DNA of 31,411 nt from AP-15 sp035570595. Lineage in GTDB: Bacteria > Pseudomonadota > Alphaproteobacteria > ATCC43930 > CGMCC-115725. Each line of letters starts with the position of its first letter. Within the stretch, counting starts at the first letter, position 1. A program made the position numbers and the translations under genes. Location of the stretch: positions 1 through 31,411 of the forward strand of contig DATMLF010000231.1 of NCBI GenBank assembly GCA_035570595.1, given 5' to 3'. Shown piece after piece: positions 16,559 through 23,585 of the stretch. The notes under the pieces were generated by a model. The model was not told where the DNA came from and ran no database searches. It saw only the letters and a list, made by a program, of their open reading frames with translations.

Positions 16559-18052
16559 ATGAGCGACATTCAGCACTACATCGGCGGCAAACGGGTCGAG
16601 GGCAAAGGCGGGCGCTGGGGCGACGTATTCAACCCGGCGACCGGCGAGAAGATCAGGCGCGTCGCCTTTGCCGAGCCGGGCGAGGTCGACGCCGCGGTCA
16701 AGGCCGCCGCCGCGGCGTTTCCGCAATGGGCCGCGACCCCGCCCCTCACCCGCGCGCGGGTCATGTTCAAGTTCCTCGAGCTGTTGGCGCGCGACCATGA
16801 CGCGCTGGCGCGGCTGATTTCCGAGGAGCACGGCAAGGTCTTCTCCGACGCCCAGGGCGAGATCACCCGCGGGGTCGAGGTCGTCGAGTTCGCCTGCGGC
16901 ATCCCGCATTTGATGAAAGGCGAGTTCGCCGAGCAGGTCGGGCGCGGCATCGACAGCTGGTCGGTGCGTCAGCCGCTAGGCGTCTGCGCCGGCATCACGC
17001 CGTTCAACTTTCCGGCGATGGTGCCGATGTGGATGTTCCCGATGGCGCTCGCCTGCGGCAACACGTTTGTGCTGAAGCCGTCGGAGCGCGACCCGTCGGC
17101 CGGTGTGCGCATCGCCGAGCTGTTGACCGAGGCCGGGTTGCCGGCGGGCGTGTTCAACGTCGTTCACGGGGACAAGGCGGCGGTCGACGCGATCCTGCAC
17201 CATCCGGGGGTCGCGGCGGTCAGCTTTGTCGGCTCGACCGCGATCGCCGAGTACATCTACACGACCGCGGCCGCCGCCGGAAAGCGGGTGCAGGCGTTGG
17301 GCGGTGCGAAAAACCACATGGTGGTGATGCCCGACGCCGACCTCGACCAGGCGACCGACGCGCTGATGGGCTCGGCCTATGGCGCGGCGGGCGAGCGCTG
17401 CATGGCGGTGTCGGTGGCGGTCGCGGTCGGCGGCATCGGCGACAAGCTGATGGACAAGCTCGTGCCGCGGGTGCGGGCGTTGAAGATCGGCCCCGGCACC
17501 GACCCCGAGGCGGAGATGGGGCCGCTTGTGACCCGCCAGCATTTGGACAAGGTGCGCTCCTATGTCGATCTTGGGCTGGCCGAGGGCGCCAAGCTCGCCG
17601 TCGACGGCCGCGGATTAAAGCTCCAGGGCTACGAGAACGGGTTTTTCCTCGGCGGCTGCCTGTTCGACGAGGTCAAGCCCGAGATGCGCATCTACAAGGA
17701 GGAGATTTTCGGGCCGGTGCTGTCGGTCGTGCGCGCGCCCGATTTCGAGCACGCGACCAAGCTCGTCAACGACCACGAATACGGCAACGGGGTCGCGATC
17801 TTCACCCGCGACGGCGACGCCGCGCGCGAGTTCTCGAACCGCGTCCAGATCGGCATGGTCGGGATCAACGTGCCGATCCCGGTGCCGATGGCGTTCCACA
17901 GCTTTGGCGGTTGGAAGCGCTCATTGTTCGGCGACATGGCGGTGTACGGCCCCGAGGGCGTGCGCTTTTACACGCATCTGAAGACGATGACCGCGCGCTG
18001 GCCTGCGGGCGTGCGCGCCGGCGCCGAATACGTGATGCCGACGATGCGCTAG
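16559..18052 (+). CDS. mmsA: CoA-acylating methylmalonate-semialdehyde dehydrogenase
   Basis: A 497-residue aldehyde dehydrogenase that converts methylmalonate or malonate semialdehyde with CoA and NAD+ to propionyl- or acetyl-CoA, as in valine, thymine and inositol breakdown. The N-terminus (DIQHYIGGKRVEG), GITPFNFPAMVPMWMFPMA, and the catalytic Cys281 in GERCMAVSVAVAV are characteristic. The usual general-base Glu of hydrolytic aldehyde dehydrogenases is replaced in LGGAKNH (247-253), as expected for the CoA-dependent type. ATG 16559 is preferred over the GTG one codon upstream; the ribosome site is weak. No other valine-pathway gene is next to it, so the route served is unclear. Confidence 0.94.
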   Translation: MSDIQHYIGGKRVEGKGGRWGDVFNPATGEKIRRVAFAEPGEVDAAVKAAAAAFPQWAATPPLTRARVMFKFLELLARDHDALARLISEEHGKVFSDAQGEITRGVEVVEFACGIPHLMKGEFAEQVGRGIDSWSVRQPLGVCAGITPFNFPAMVPMWMFPMALACGNTFVLKPSERDPSAGVRIAELLTEAGLPAGVFNVVHGDKAAVDAILHHPGVAAVSFVGSTAIAEYIYTTAAAAGKRVQALGGAKNHMVVMPDADLDQATDALMGSAYGAAGERCMAVSVAVAVGGIGDKLMDKLVPRVRALKIGPGTDPEAEMGPLVTRQHLDKVRSYVDLGLAEGAKLAVDGRGLKLQGYENGFFLGGCLFDEVKPEMRIYKEEIFGPVLSVVRAPDFEHATKLVNDHEYGNGVAIFTRDGDAAREFSNRVQIGMVGINVPIPVPMAFHSFGGWKRSLFGDMAVYGPEGVRFYTHLKTMTARWPAGVRAGAEYVMPTMR

Positions 18053-18065
18053 TGGAGCTGACCTA

Positions 18066-18123
18066 ACAAACGACTCCGCTAGCCTCCTATCCGTACAAAC
18101 GACTCCGCTAGCCTCCTATCCGT
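18066..18123. repeat. perfect tandem duplication, 29 bp x 2
   Basis: Two identical 29-base units lie head to tail at 18066-18094 and 18095-18123, each beginning ACAAACGACTCCGCTAGC and ending CTATCCGT. They start 13 bases after the mmsA stop and run straight into the compound palindrome at 18121. Each unit holds the palindrome GCTAGC. A recent slip duplication is the simplest reading. Confidence 0.95.
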
Positions 18124-18246
18124 CGCCCCCGCGCAGGCGGGGGTCCAGAGCCTGCGCGTGGCTAGAACAGGGGGCACGCGCTCGGTGCCCGCCCCCCCTG
18201 TTCGTGCCAGAGGCAGGCTCTGGGTTCCGCTTTCGCGGGAAGGACG
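18121..18246. repeat. compound palindromic element (REP/MITE-like)
   Basis: A nested palindrome. The core arms CCAGAGCCTGC (18145-18155) and GCAGGCTCTGG (18213-18223) are perfect complements, and inside them GAACAGGGGG (18165-18174) pairs with CCCCCTGTTC (18194-18203). Outside, the left flank CCCCCGCGCAGGCGGGGG (18126-18143) and the right flank TTCCGCTTTCGCGGGAA are each their own hairpin, and the element closes with CGTC at 18121 and GACG at 18243-18246. The fold is a long central stem with two side hairpins. It may terminate transcription of mmsA, but the architecture is that of a small dispersed repeat. The rest of 18053-18300 holds no gene. Confidence 0.8.
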
Positions 18247-18300
18247 AAGAGCTCAGGGATGGGTGCTGCCGGTCGGGGCGCCGAACACGCGGCAGGGGGG

Positions 18301-19014
18301 TCAGGCGGGTTCGGGCACCGTTTTCGGAAAGGGGTGCGTCAGGTCGCGGCCGAGGATCCGGCCGAGCAGCTCGAGCTCGGCGCGCAGGATCTCGTAAGCC
18401 GGGCGCCCGGCGCGTGCCGTGCGGCCGCAGAAGGTGCGGCTCAAAAAGCCGTCGTAATCGGGGTAGCGGTAGGGGTCGCTCGCCTCGTCAAAGAGCGTGA
18501 TGCGCTCTGGCGAGACGCTGATCGGGAACAGCCAGCATACGAGCGGCTTGTAGAACCACGGATGCTTGCCGTCCTTTCCCCCCAAGGTCTGCAAGGTGCA
18601 TCTGCCATCGTCGGCGTGGAAGACGCAGGCGGTGTCGTCGAAATGGCCGGGGAAGCCTTCGACCACGCTGCGAAAATCGTTGGGCTTAGTCGCCGTCTTA
18701 GGCCCGCTGCTGCCGTCGCGCCACAGCCCGTCGACAATCACGGTCGCCGGCAGGGCTGTGCCCGCCTCGCGAAACTCCGCGGCGCGGGTTGCGGCGAGGT
18801 GCTGCAGGACTTCCGCCGTGGCGTTGTGGACATAGACGCCGTCGTAGCAGCACATGCCGCGGCAGTGGGCGAGGTCGCATCTGGCGAGCGGGCGGTGAAA
18901 CGCCGGTACGTCGAGCTCGGCGCCGGCGCAGGTGTCGCGCAGCCACCGCTCGGTCGCGGGGAACGCCGTCAAGCCGGTCTTTTCGAGCTGGGTCACACCG
19001 CCGCCCTCCCCCAT
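18301..19014 (-). CDS. YkgJ/DUF3109-like cysteine cluster protein
   Basis: A protein of 237 residues (from ATG 19014) with a cysteine pattern of the YkgJ-type putative zinc- or iron-chelating family. The cysteines are Cys46, 51, 55 and 56 (RCDLAHCRGMCCYDG), Cys130 and 139 (CVFHADDGRCTLQ) and Cys160 (KPLVCWLFPISV), the last matching the family's RPxxCRxFP end. The family's function is unknown; metal or Fe-S binding is inferred. A second possible start is GTG 18996 (VTQLEKTGL), which has GGGGAGG at better spacing than the ATG has, so the true protein may be six residues shorter. It is divergent from the SDR gene. Confidence 0.75.
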   Translation of the reverse strand: MGEGGGVTQLEKTGLTAFPATERWLRDTCAGAELDVPAFHRPLARCDLAHCRGMCCYDGVYVHNATAEVLQHLAATRAAEFREAGTALPATVIVDGLWRDGSSGPKTATKPNDFRSVVEGFPGHFDDTACVFHADDGRCTLQTLGGKDGKHPWFYKPLVCWLFPISVSPERITLFDEASDPYRYPDYDGFLSRTFCGRTARAGRPAYEILRAELELLGRILGRDLTHPFPKTVPEPA

Positions 19015-19187
19015 CCACGCGCCGCGCCTCAGCCGTCAACGCCAGCGGCGCCGCGGCGTTCATCGCCATCCCCGGCCTGCGAGATTTAGCGGCGGGTGCC
19101 GAGGCCGCCGCGAAGCGGCATGCGGATTTACACGCCCGTATCGGGCATGGCAATTTCGCCGGGTCGGGCGGGACAAGGGCGGCGGCG

Positions 19188-19943
19188 ATGGCGGGACGGC
19201 TCGCGGGCAAGCGCGCGGTGGTGACGGCGGCCGCGCAGGGCATCGGCCGGGCGGCGGCGCTTGCCTTTGCCGCCGAAGGCGCGAGCGTGCTCGCGACCGA
19301 CATCGCCGACGACAAGCTGGCGCCGCTCGCCGACGCGCTGATCGCCACACGGCGGCTCGACGTGACCGACGACGACGCGGTTGCCGCGCTCGCGGGCGAG
19401 CTCGGGCCGGTCGACGTGCTGTTCAACTGCGCCGGGTTTGTCCATCACGGCACGATCCTCGACGCCGACCCGATCGAGTGGGACGCGTCGTTCGCGCTCA
19501 ACGTGCGCTCGATGTTCATGACGATCCGCGCCTTTTTGCCCAAGATGCTGGAGCGCGGCGCGGGCGCCTCGATCGTCAACATGGCCTCGACCGTGTCCTC
19601 GGTCAAAGGCGCCCCCAACCGCTGCGTCTACGGCGCCACCAAGGCGGCGGTGATCGGGCTGACCAAATCGGTGGCGGCCGACTTCATCACCCAAGGGATC
19701 CGCTGCAACGCGATCTGCCCGGGGACAATCGAGACGCCGTCGCTCGACGACCGCGTCGCGGCGCAAGGGGTGCGCGTCGTCGGCGGCAGCGAGGCGGCGC
19801 GGCGCGCCTTTGTCGAGCGCCAGCCGTTGGGCCGGCTCGGCACGCCCGAGGAGGTGGCGGCGCTGGCGGTCTACCTCGCGTCCGACGAATCCTCGTTCAC
19901 GACCGGGGCGATCCATGTGATCGACGGCGGCTTTACGCTGTGA
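19188..19943 (+). CDS. SDR family NAD(P)-dependent oxidoreductase, likely 2-keto-3-deoxy-L-fuconate/rhamnonate dehydrogenase
   Basis: A 251-residue classical short-chain dehydrogenase. The cofactor loop TAAAQGIG is at 13-20, NCAG at 80-83, and the catalytic residues are Ser134, Tyr148 and Lys152 (CVYGATK). The segment IRCNAICPGTIETPSL is shared with the DHRS6-like 3-hydroxybutyrate dehydrogenases and with 2-keto-3-deoxy-L-fuconate dehydrogenase. The next gene, 40 bases on, is an FAH-family hydrolase, which matches the last two steps of the L-fucose or L-rhamnose diketo-hydrolase route. The pathway assignment is inference from family and neighbour. ATG 19188 starts the fold directly; the longer frame upstream is antisense to the neighbour and was not used. 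Confidence 0.85.
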   Translation: MAGRLAGKRAVVTAAAQGIGRAAALAFAAEGASVLATDIADDKLAPLADALIATRRLDVTDDDAVAALAGELGPVDVLFNCAGFVHHGTILDADPIEWDASFALNVRSMFMTIRAFLPKMLERGAGASIVNMASTVSSVKGAPNRCVYGATKAAVIGLTKSVAADFITQGIRCNAICPGTIETPSLDDRVAAQGVRVVGGSEAARRAFVERQPLGRLGTPEEVAALAVYLASDESSFTTGAIHVIDGGFTL

Positions 19944-19983
19944 CCGGGTTTGACGGTTTAACTCGCAACTGGAGGGAATGCCG

Positions 19984-20832
19984 ATGAAGCTCCTTCGCTA
20001 CGGGCTGGCGGGCCAGGAAAAGCCCGGCCTCGTCGACCGCGACGGCAAAATCCGCGACCTGTCGGGCGTCGTTCGCGACATCGACGGCGCGGCCTTGATG
20101 CCCACCGAGCTCGCCCGGCTGCGCGCGCTCGACCCGGCGAGCCTGCCGCTCGTCTCCGGGACGCCGCGGCTCGGGCCGTGCGTCGGCGCCGTCTCCAAGA
20201 TCGTCGCGATCGGCCTCAACTACCGCCTGCACGCGCAGGAGGCGGGCGCGGCGATCCCGTCCGAGCCGATCTTTTTCATGAAGGCGCCGTCGTCGATCTG
20301 CGGGCCGAACGACGACGTGATGATCCCCAAGGGCTCGCAAAAGACCGATTACGAGGTCGAGCTCGGCATCGTGATCGGCAGCCGCACGAGCTATGTCGCG
20401 GTGCACGACGCGCCCAAGCACGTCGCCGGGTTTTGCGTCGTCAACGACGTGTCCGAGCGCGAATTCCAGATCGAGCGGCTGGGCCAGTGGACCAAGGGCA
20501 AGAGTGCCGACACCTTCTGCCCGATCGGGCCGTGGCTCGTGACGGCGGACGAGGTCGCCGACCCCGGCAAGCTCGCACTGTGGACCGAGGTCAACGGTGA
20601 GCGGCGCCAGAACAGCAACACCGCCGACCTGATCTTCGGGGTCGACCACATCGTCAGCTATGTCAGCCATTTCATGACCTTGCTGCCCGGCGACGTGATC
20701 CCGACCGGGACGCCCTCGGGGGTCGGCATGGGCTTCAAGCCGCCCAAGTTTCTGAAGCCCGGCGATCGCGTGCGGCTGTCGGTCGAAGGATTGGGCGAGC
20801 AGAACCAGCGGCTTGTGGCCTTCGAGGGTTAG
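19984..20832 (+). CDS. fumarylacetoacetate hydrolase family protein, likely 2,4-diketo-3-deoxy-L-fuconate hydrolase
   Basis: A 282-residue FAH-fold hydrolase that would split a C-C bond in a 2,4-diketo acid, giving pyruvate and L-lactate if the substrate is 2,4-diketo-3-deoxy-L-fuconate. Metal ligands are Glu124, Glu126 (DYEVELG) and Asp155 (VVNDVSERE); His83 (NYRLHAQE) is the expected catalytic His, and TGTPSGVGMGFKPP is the family's C-terminal loop. Two ATGs compete: 19978 lies only two bases after GGAGGGA, while 19984 has a proper spacing of eight and begins MKLLRYG as homologues do. It probably forms an operon with the SDR gene. Confidence 0.88.
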   Translation: MKLLRYGLAGQEKPGLVDRDGKIRDLSGVVRDIDGAALMPTELARLRALDPASLPLVSGTPRLGPCVGAVSKIVAIGLNYRLHAQEAGAAIPSEPIFFMKAPSSICGPNDDVMIPKGSQKTDYEVELGIVIGSRTSYVAVHDAPKHVAGFCVVNDVSEREFQIERLGQWTKGKSADTFCPIGPWLVTADEVADPGKLALWTEVNGERRQNSNTADLIFGVDHIVSYVSHFMTLLPGDVIPTGTPSGVGMGFKPPKFLKPGDRVRLSVEGLGEQNQRLVAFEG

Positions 20833-20967
20833 CCGGGCGGTGCGGTGGCGCGACCGCAAATGGGGCGGCAATACGGCGAGGTGACGGCTAGCGCGGGGCA
20901 GCGCGTTTAGGATAAGGTTTGGCGGTCGACAGGCTCGCCGGAATCTAATCCCACGCTCAGAGGCCCC

Positions 20968-21495
20968 ATGTACGAGCGCCGCCCCGGCTTCTTTCGCGAA
21001 GACACCGCCCCAGGCCGTCGCGTCGAAGCCAAAGTCAAATGGTTCAACCCCAGCAAAGGGTTTGGCTTCGTCACCTTGTCCGACGGCACGCAAGACGCGT
21101 TTCTGCCGATGGCGGTGCTGCGTCGCGCCGGTTACGAGGATGTACGCGAAGGCGCCTCGATCTCGTGCGAGGTCGGCGCCGGGGCCAAGGGCCCGCTGGT
21201 GACCAATGTGTTGAACGTCGACAACAGCACCGCGACTGGGCGGGCGGCCGCGGACGGTGGGTTCGACCGCCGCGTCCCCGGGCCGGCGACGACGCTCGAA
21301 GGTGCTGTGAAATGGTTCGAGCCGGAGAAAGGCTACGGCTTCATCTCGCCCGACGGCGGCGGCAAGGATGTGTTCATCCACATCACTGCGCTGCGCCGCA
21401 GCGGCGTCACCGCGCTCGATCCGGGCCAGCGGGTGCGCGTCGAGGTCGTCGACGGCAAAAAGGGCCAGGAGGCCGAGCGCGTCACGCTGCTCTGA
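20968..21495 (+). CDS. two-domain cold-shock protein
   Basis: A 175-residue protein with two cold-shock domains, an arrangement common in alphaproteobacteria; such proteins bind single-stranded RNA or DNA and melt RNA structure. Domain 1 (about 19-83) has AKVKWFNPSKGFGFV and an RNP2-like DAFLPMAVL; domain 2 (about 110-175) has GAVKWFEPEKGYGFI and DVFIHITAL. Domain 1 lacks the His of the DVFIH motif and may bind nucleic acid more weakly. The linker (84-109) is rich in Gly, Ala and Arg. ATG 20968 follows CAGAGG. The 135-base leader may contain a cold-responsive structure, but I could not define one. Confidence 0.93.
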   Translation: MYERRPGFFREDTAPGRRVEAKVKWFNPSKGFGFVTLSDGTQDAFLPMAVLRRAGYEDVREGASISCEVGAGAKGPLVTNVLNVDNSTATGRAAADGGFDRRVPGPATTLEGAVKWFEPEKGYGFISPDGGGKDVFIHITALRRSGVTALDPGQRVRVEVVDGKKGQEAERVTLL

Positions 21496-21504
21496 GCAGC
21501 CGGC

Positions 21505-21549
21505 ATCTCAACGGCCGCGATATGAACGGCCGGGATCTGAACAGCCGGC
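21505..21549. repeat. three imperfect 15-bp tandem repeats
   Basis: Three consecutive units, ATCTCAACGGCCGCG (21505-21519), ATATGAACGGCCGGG (21520-21534) and ATCTGAACAGCCGGC (21535-21549), lie just after the cold-shock gene stop. In one frame they read like pentapeptide repeats (LNGRD, MNGRD, LNSR), but that frame is not part of a recognisable gene. Confidence 0.8.
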
Positions 21550-21654
21550 CTGAAAGGAGGGCGCAACGGCGTTAAAGGCGGGCCGGCCAATGCCGACGTT
21601 GGGCGCGCAACGATCTGACGCGCGAGCCGCGCCGGCGCATTAGGGAGGACAAAG

Positions 21655-21762
21655 ATGACGCAAAAACTGCGGCATGCTACGCCTGTGCCAACAAACGCGT
21701 TCAAAACCGGCGGCTCGTCGCAGGAACCGCCGCGGCGTACAGCGCTTGTCCTGTCGATGTGA
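21655..21762 (+). CDS. small ORF, possible leader peptide of pmtA
   Basis: A 35-residue ORF from ATG 21655 to TGA 21760-21762, with an excellent ribosome site GGGAGGA (21643-21649) five bases before the start. It reads MTQKLRHATPVPTNAFK and then TGGSSQEPPRRTALVLSM, is basic and has no membrane segment. It ends 13 bases before the pmtA start, whose own ribosome site is weak, so translation of this ORF could help or gate pmtA. I do not recognise a family. Confidence 0.45.
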   Translation: MTQKLRHATPVPTNAFKTGGSSQEPPRRTALVLSM

Positions 21763-21775
21763 CGAGAGCGAGACG

Positions 21776-22414
21776 ATGGACTTGCACGACACGATCCGGA
21801 CCTACCGGCTGTTCTCAGGCTCCTACGACATCTTTTTTGGCCCGGTGTTCCACCCGGGGCGCAAGGAGGCGGTGCGGATCGCGAATGACCGTCCGGGGCA
21901 GCGCATTCTCGAGGTCGGGGTCGGCACCGGGCTCTCGTTGCCGCATTTCCGGCCCGATTCGCGGGTGACCGGGATCGACGTGTCGGCCGAGATGCTGGAG
22001 AAGGCCAAGAGCCGCACCGAGCGCATGCGGCTCGCCCATGTCGAGGGCCTGCATCTGATGGACGCCGAAAACCTCGAATTCGCCGACAACTCGTTTGACG
22101 CGGTGCTGGCGCTTTACGTCGCCTCGGTGGTGCCCGACCCGGCGCGGTTTGCCGCGGAAATGCGCCGCGTGTGCATCCCCGGCGGGACGATCGTCGTCGT
22201 CAACCACTTTACCAGCGAAAACCCGGCGGCGCGCTTTATGGAAAAGCGCTTGGCGCATCTCGCCCGCCACATCGGGTTTCACGCCGATTTCCCGTTCGAG
22301 ACGTTCCAGCAGGCGAGCCGGTTGGCGATCCGCGAGGTTCGCCGGAGCAATTTGTTCGGTTATTGGAAGCTGTTGCGCTGCGTCAACGAAAAGCCTGCAT
22401 CGAGCCCCGGCTAA
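21776..22414 (+). CDS. pmtA: phosphatidylethanolamine N-methyltransferase, Rhodobacter type
   Basis: A 212-residue SAM-dependent methyltransferase related to UbiE. The Rhodobacter-type PmtA methylates phosphatidylethanolamine stepwise to phosphatidylcholine at the inner membrane. Motif I ILEVGVGTGLSLPHF (from residue 44) and the following RVTGIDVSAEMLEKAK are characteristic of this family, as is the N-terminal YRLFSGSYDIFFGPVFHPGR; SVVPDPARFAAEMRRVCIPGG is the post-motif region. ATG 21776 is chosen because the family starts here; upstream extension is low-complexity basic sequence. The gene stands alone apart from the small ORF before it. Confidence 0.85.
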   Translation: MDLHDTIRTYRLFSGSYDIFFGPVFHPGRKEAVRIANDRPGQRILEVGVGTGLSLPHFRPDSRVTGIDVSAEMLEKAKSRTERMRLAHVEGLHLMDAENLEFADNSFDAVLALYVASVVPDPARFAAEMRRVCIPGGTIVVVNHFTSENPAARFMEKRLAHLARHIGFHADFPFETFQQASRLAIREVRRSNLFGYWKLLRCVNEKPASSPG

Positions 22415-22454
22415 AGCGGTTGCAGGCCAAGTTGCCGGAACGTCGTAGCCAGGG

Positions 22455-22574
22455 TGTCATCGCGAGGAGCCCACGGGTCCGGCTTCGCCGGTCCGAGGAC
22501 AGGCTCCCCGGCAAAGCAATCCCGACCAGACGACCCCTGCAGCGCGCGATTGCTTCGCTGCGCTCGCAACGACA
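22455..22574. repeat. dispersed palindromic repeat, 120 bp
   Basis: The ends TGTCATCGCGAG (22455-22466) and CTCGCAACGACA (22563-22574) are complementary at 10 of 12 positions. Inside are AAGCAATC (22514-22521) paired with GATTGCTT (22548-22555), and a small hairpin CCGGC-TTC-GCCGG (from about 22480). The TGTCATCGCGAGGAGC...AAGCAATCC...GATTGCTTCGCTGCGCTCGCAA layout is one I recognise as a common intergenic repeat in Bradyrhizobium-like genomes. It lies in the 501-base gap after pmtA. Confidence 0.75.
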
Positions 22575-22619
22575 GACCCCAGACAGGGGCGAGGCCGGAT
22601 CCGCACTCGGGCTGACAAG

Positions 22620-22759
22620 CGTGTGAGGAAATTGTCGACAACCGCGTCGGCCAGCCCGGCGAGCGCGAGCGCGGGCGCCACGGCGACGACCTGATTGCCT
22701 CGTTAGGCCAGCAAAAAGCGCTTGCGGCCGAGCCGCGGCGTCGCGCTCGGCTCGCTCAT
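22620..22759 (-). pseudogene. possible remnant of a Tat-signal N-terminus
   Basis: On the reverse strand ATG 22759 reads MSEPSATPRLGRKRFLLA, then a TAA stop (22703-22705), then in the same frame RGNQVVAVAPALALAGLADA and VVDNFLTRL. Together this looks like a twin-arginine-like signal (RKRFLLA followed by an alanine-rich hydrophobic core) broken by a nonsense codon and cut short near the repeat element at 22574. There is no good ribosome site. This may be a gene remnant or chance. The rest of 22575-22915 shows nothing else. Confidence 0.25.
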
Positions 22760-22915
22760 AGCAACCGCACCCCGTTCGGCCTCTGCCCGCGCCGCCCCGG
22801 CAATATGACGGCACGATTAAATCGCTGTAATCCCGAGCTTTACGGGTACGCCGCGGCACAGCGGCGCATAGCTCTAGACGAGGGGCAACGACCCCGCTTC
22901 TCGATGAGGACGACA

Positions 22916-23431
22916 ATGACGAGGTTTCGCACATCCCTGTTATCGGCTGCGTTGCTGACCGGTGTGGCGGCAATGGGACTGACGCCCGCTTTGGCGGAAA
23001 CCGCGGCGGCGCCGGCGAATTCCCCGGCCAATTCCCCAGCCGCGCAAAGCATGGCGCAGCGCCACGGCCATGCCTGGATGACACCGGGGCAGCTGGTAGA
23101 CGGCCGGCTCGCCTTTTTGAAGACCGAGCTCAAGATCACGCCGGCGCAGGAAGGCGAGTGGCAGCAATATGCCGCGGCCATGCGCCAGAACGCGCAGTCG
23201 CTCGACCAGGCGATCGCCACCGCCCGCCAGCACCGCGGGACCGCGGTCAACGCGGTCCAGCGCATGGAGATGCGCGGCGAGTTCGCCAAGGTGCGCGCGG
23301 AAAACCAGGCGCGCCTCCTGACCGCGTTCAAGCCGCTCTATGCGAGCCTGTCGCCCGAGCAGCAGCAGGTCGCGAACGCGCTGATGACGCAACACGCCGG
23401 CTGGCGCCACGGCTGGCATCACCGCGCCTGA
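22916..23431 (+). CDS. Spy/CpxP-like LTxxQ motif periplasmic protein
   Basis: A 171-residue exported protein. MTRFRTSLLSAALLTGVAAM begins a Sec signal that ends near ALA27-ET. The mature part has the two LTxxQ-type motifs of the Spy/CpxP family, ITPAQ in LKTELKITPAQEGEW and LSPEQ in YASLSPEQQQVAN, on a predicted all-helical fold. Family members act as periplasmic chaperones or stress sensors. The tail HAGWRHGWHHRA is His-rich and may bind metal. ATG 22916 has GAGGA six bases upstream and gives a clean signal peptide; the longer frame would bury it. No cpx-like regulator is adjacent. A terminator follows. Confidence 0.8.
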   Translation: MTRFRTSLLSAALLTGVAAMGLTPALAETAAAPANSPANSPAAQSMAQRHGHAWMTPGQLVDGRLAFLKTELKITPAQEGEWQQYAAAMRQNAQSLDQAIATARQHRGTAVNAVQRMEMRGEFAKVRAENQARLLTAFKPLYASLSPEQQQVANALMTQHAGWRHGWHHRA

Positions 23432-23453
23432 TCCGCCATCGGCTAGCCGGGAG

Positions 23454-23477
23454 CCGCCGGGTTCGCCGGGCGGTTTT
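23454..23477 (+). terminator. Rho-independent terminator of the Spy-like gene
   Basis: CCGCC (23454-23458) pairs with GGCGG (23469-23473) around a short GC-rich inner stem and loop, followed at once by TTTT (23474-23477). It starts 22 bases after the stop codon of the Spy-like gene. Confidence 0.55.
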
Positions 23478-23585
23478 CCCGCCGAGCTCCGATGAGCTGT
23501 CGGCGGCAATACACAGTCGACATTTGTGGCGACAGCTTCCCGTTCGCGTCATCCGGCGCAGGAGCGTGTGAAGAAATCCAACGGA

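Noticed and set aside
18066..18123. Two-unit repeat as a minimal CRISPR array
   Set aside because: The units are directly joined with no spacers, and there are no cas genes.
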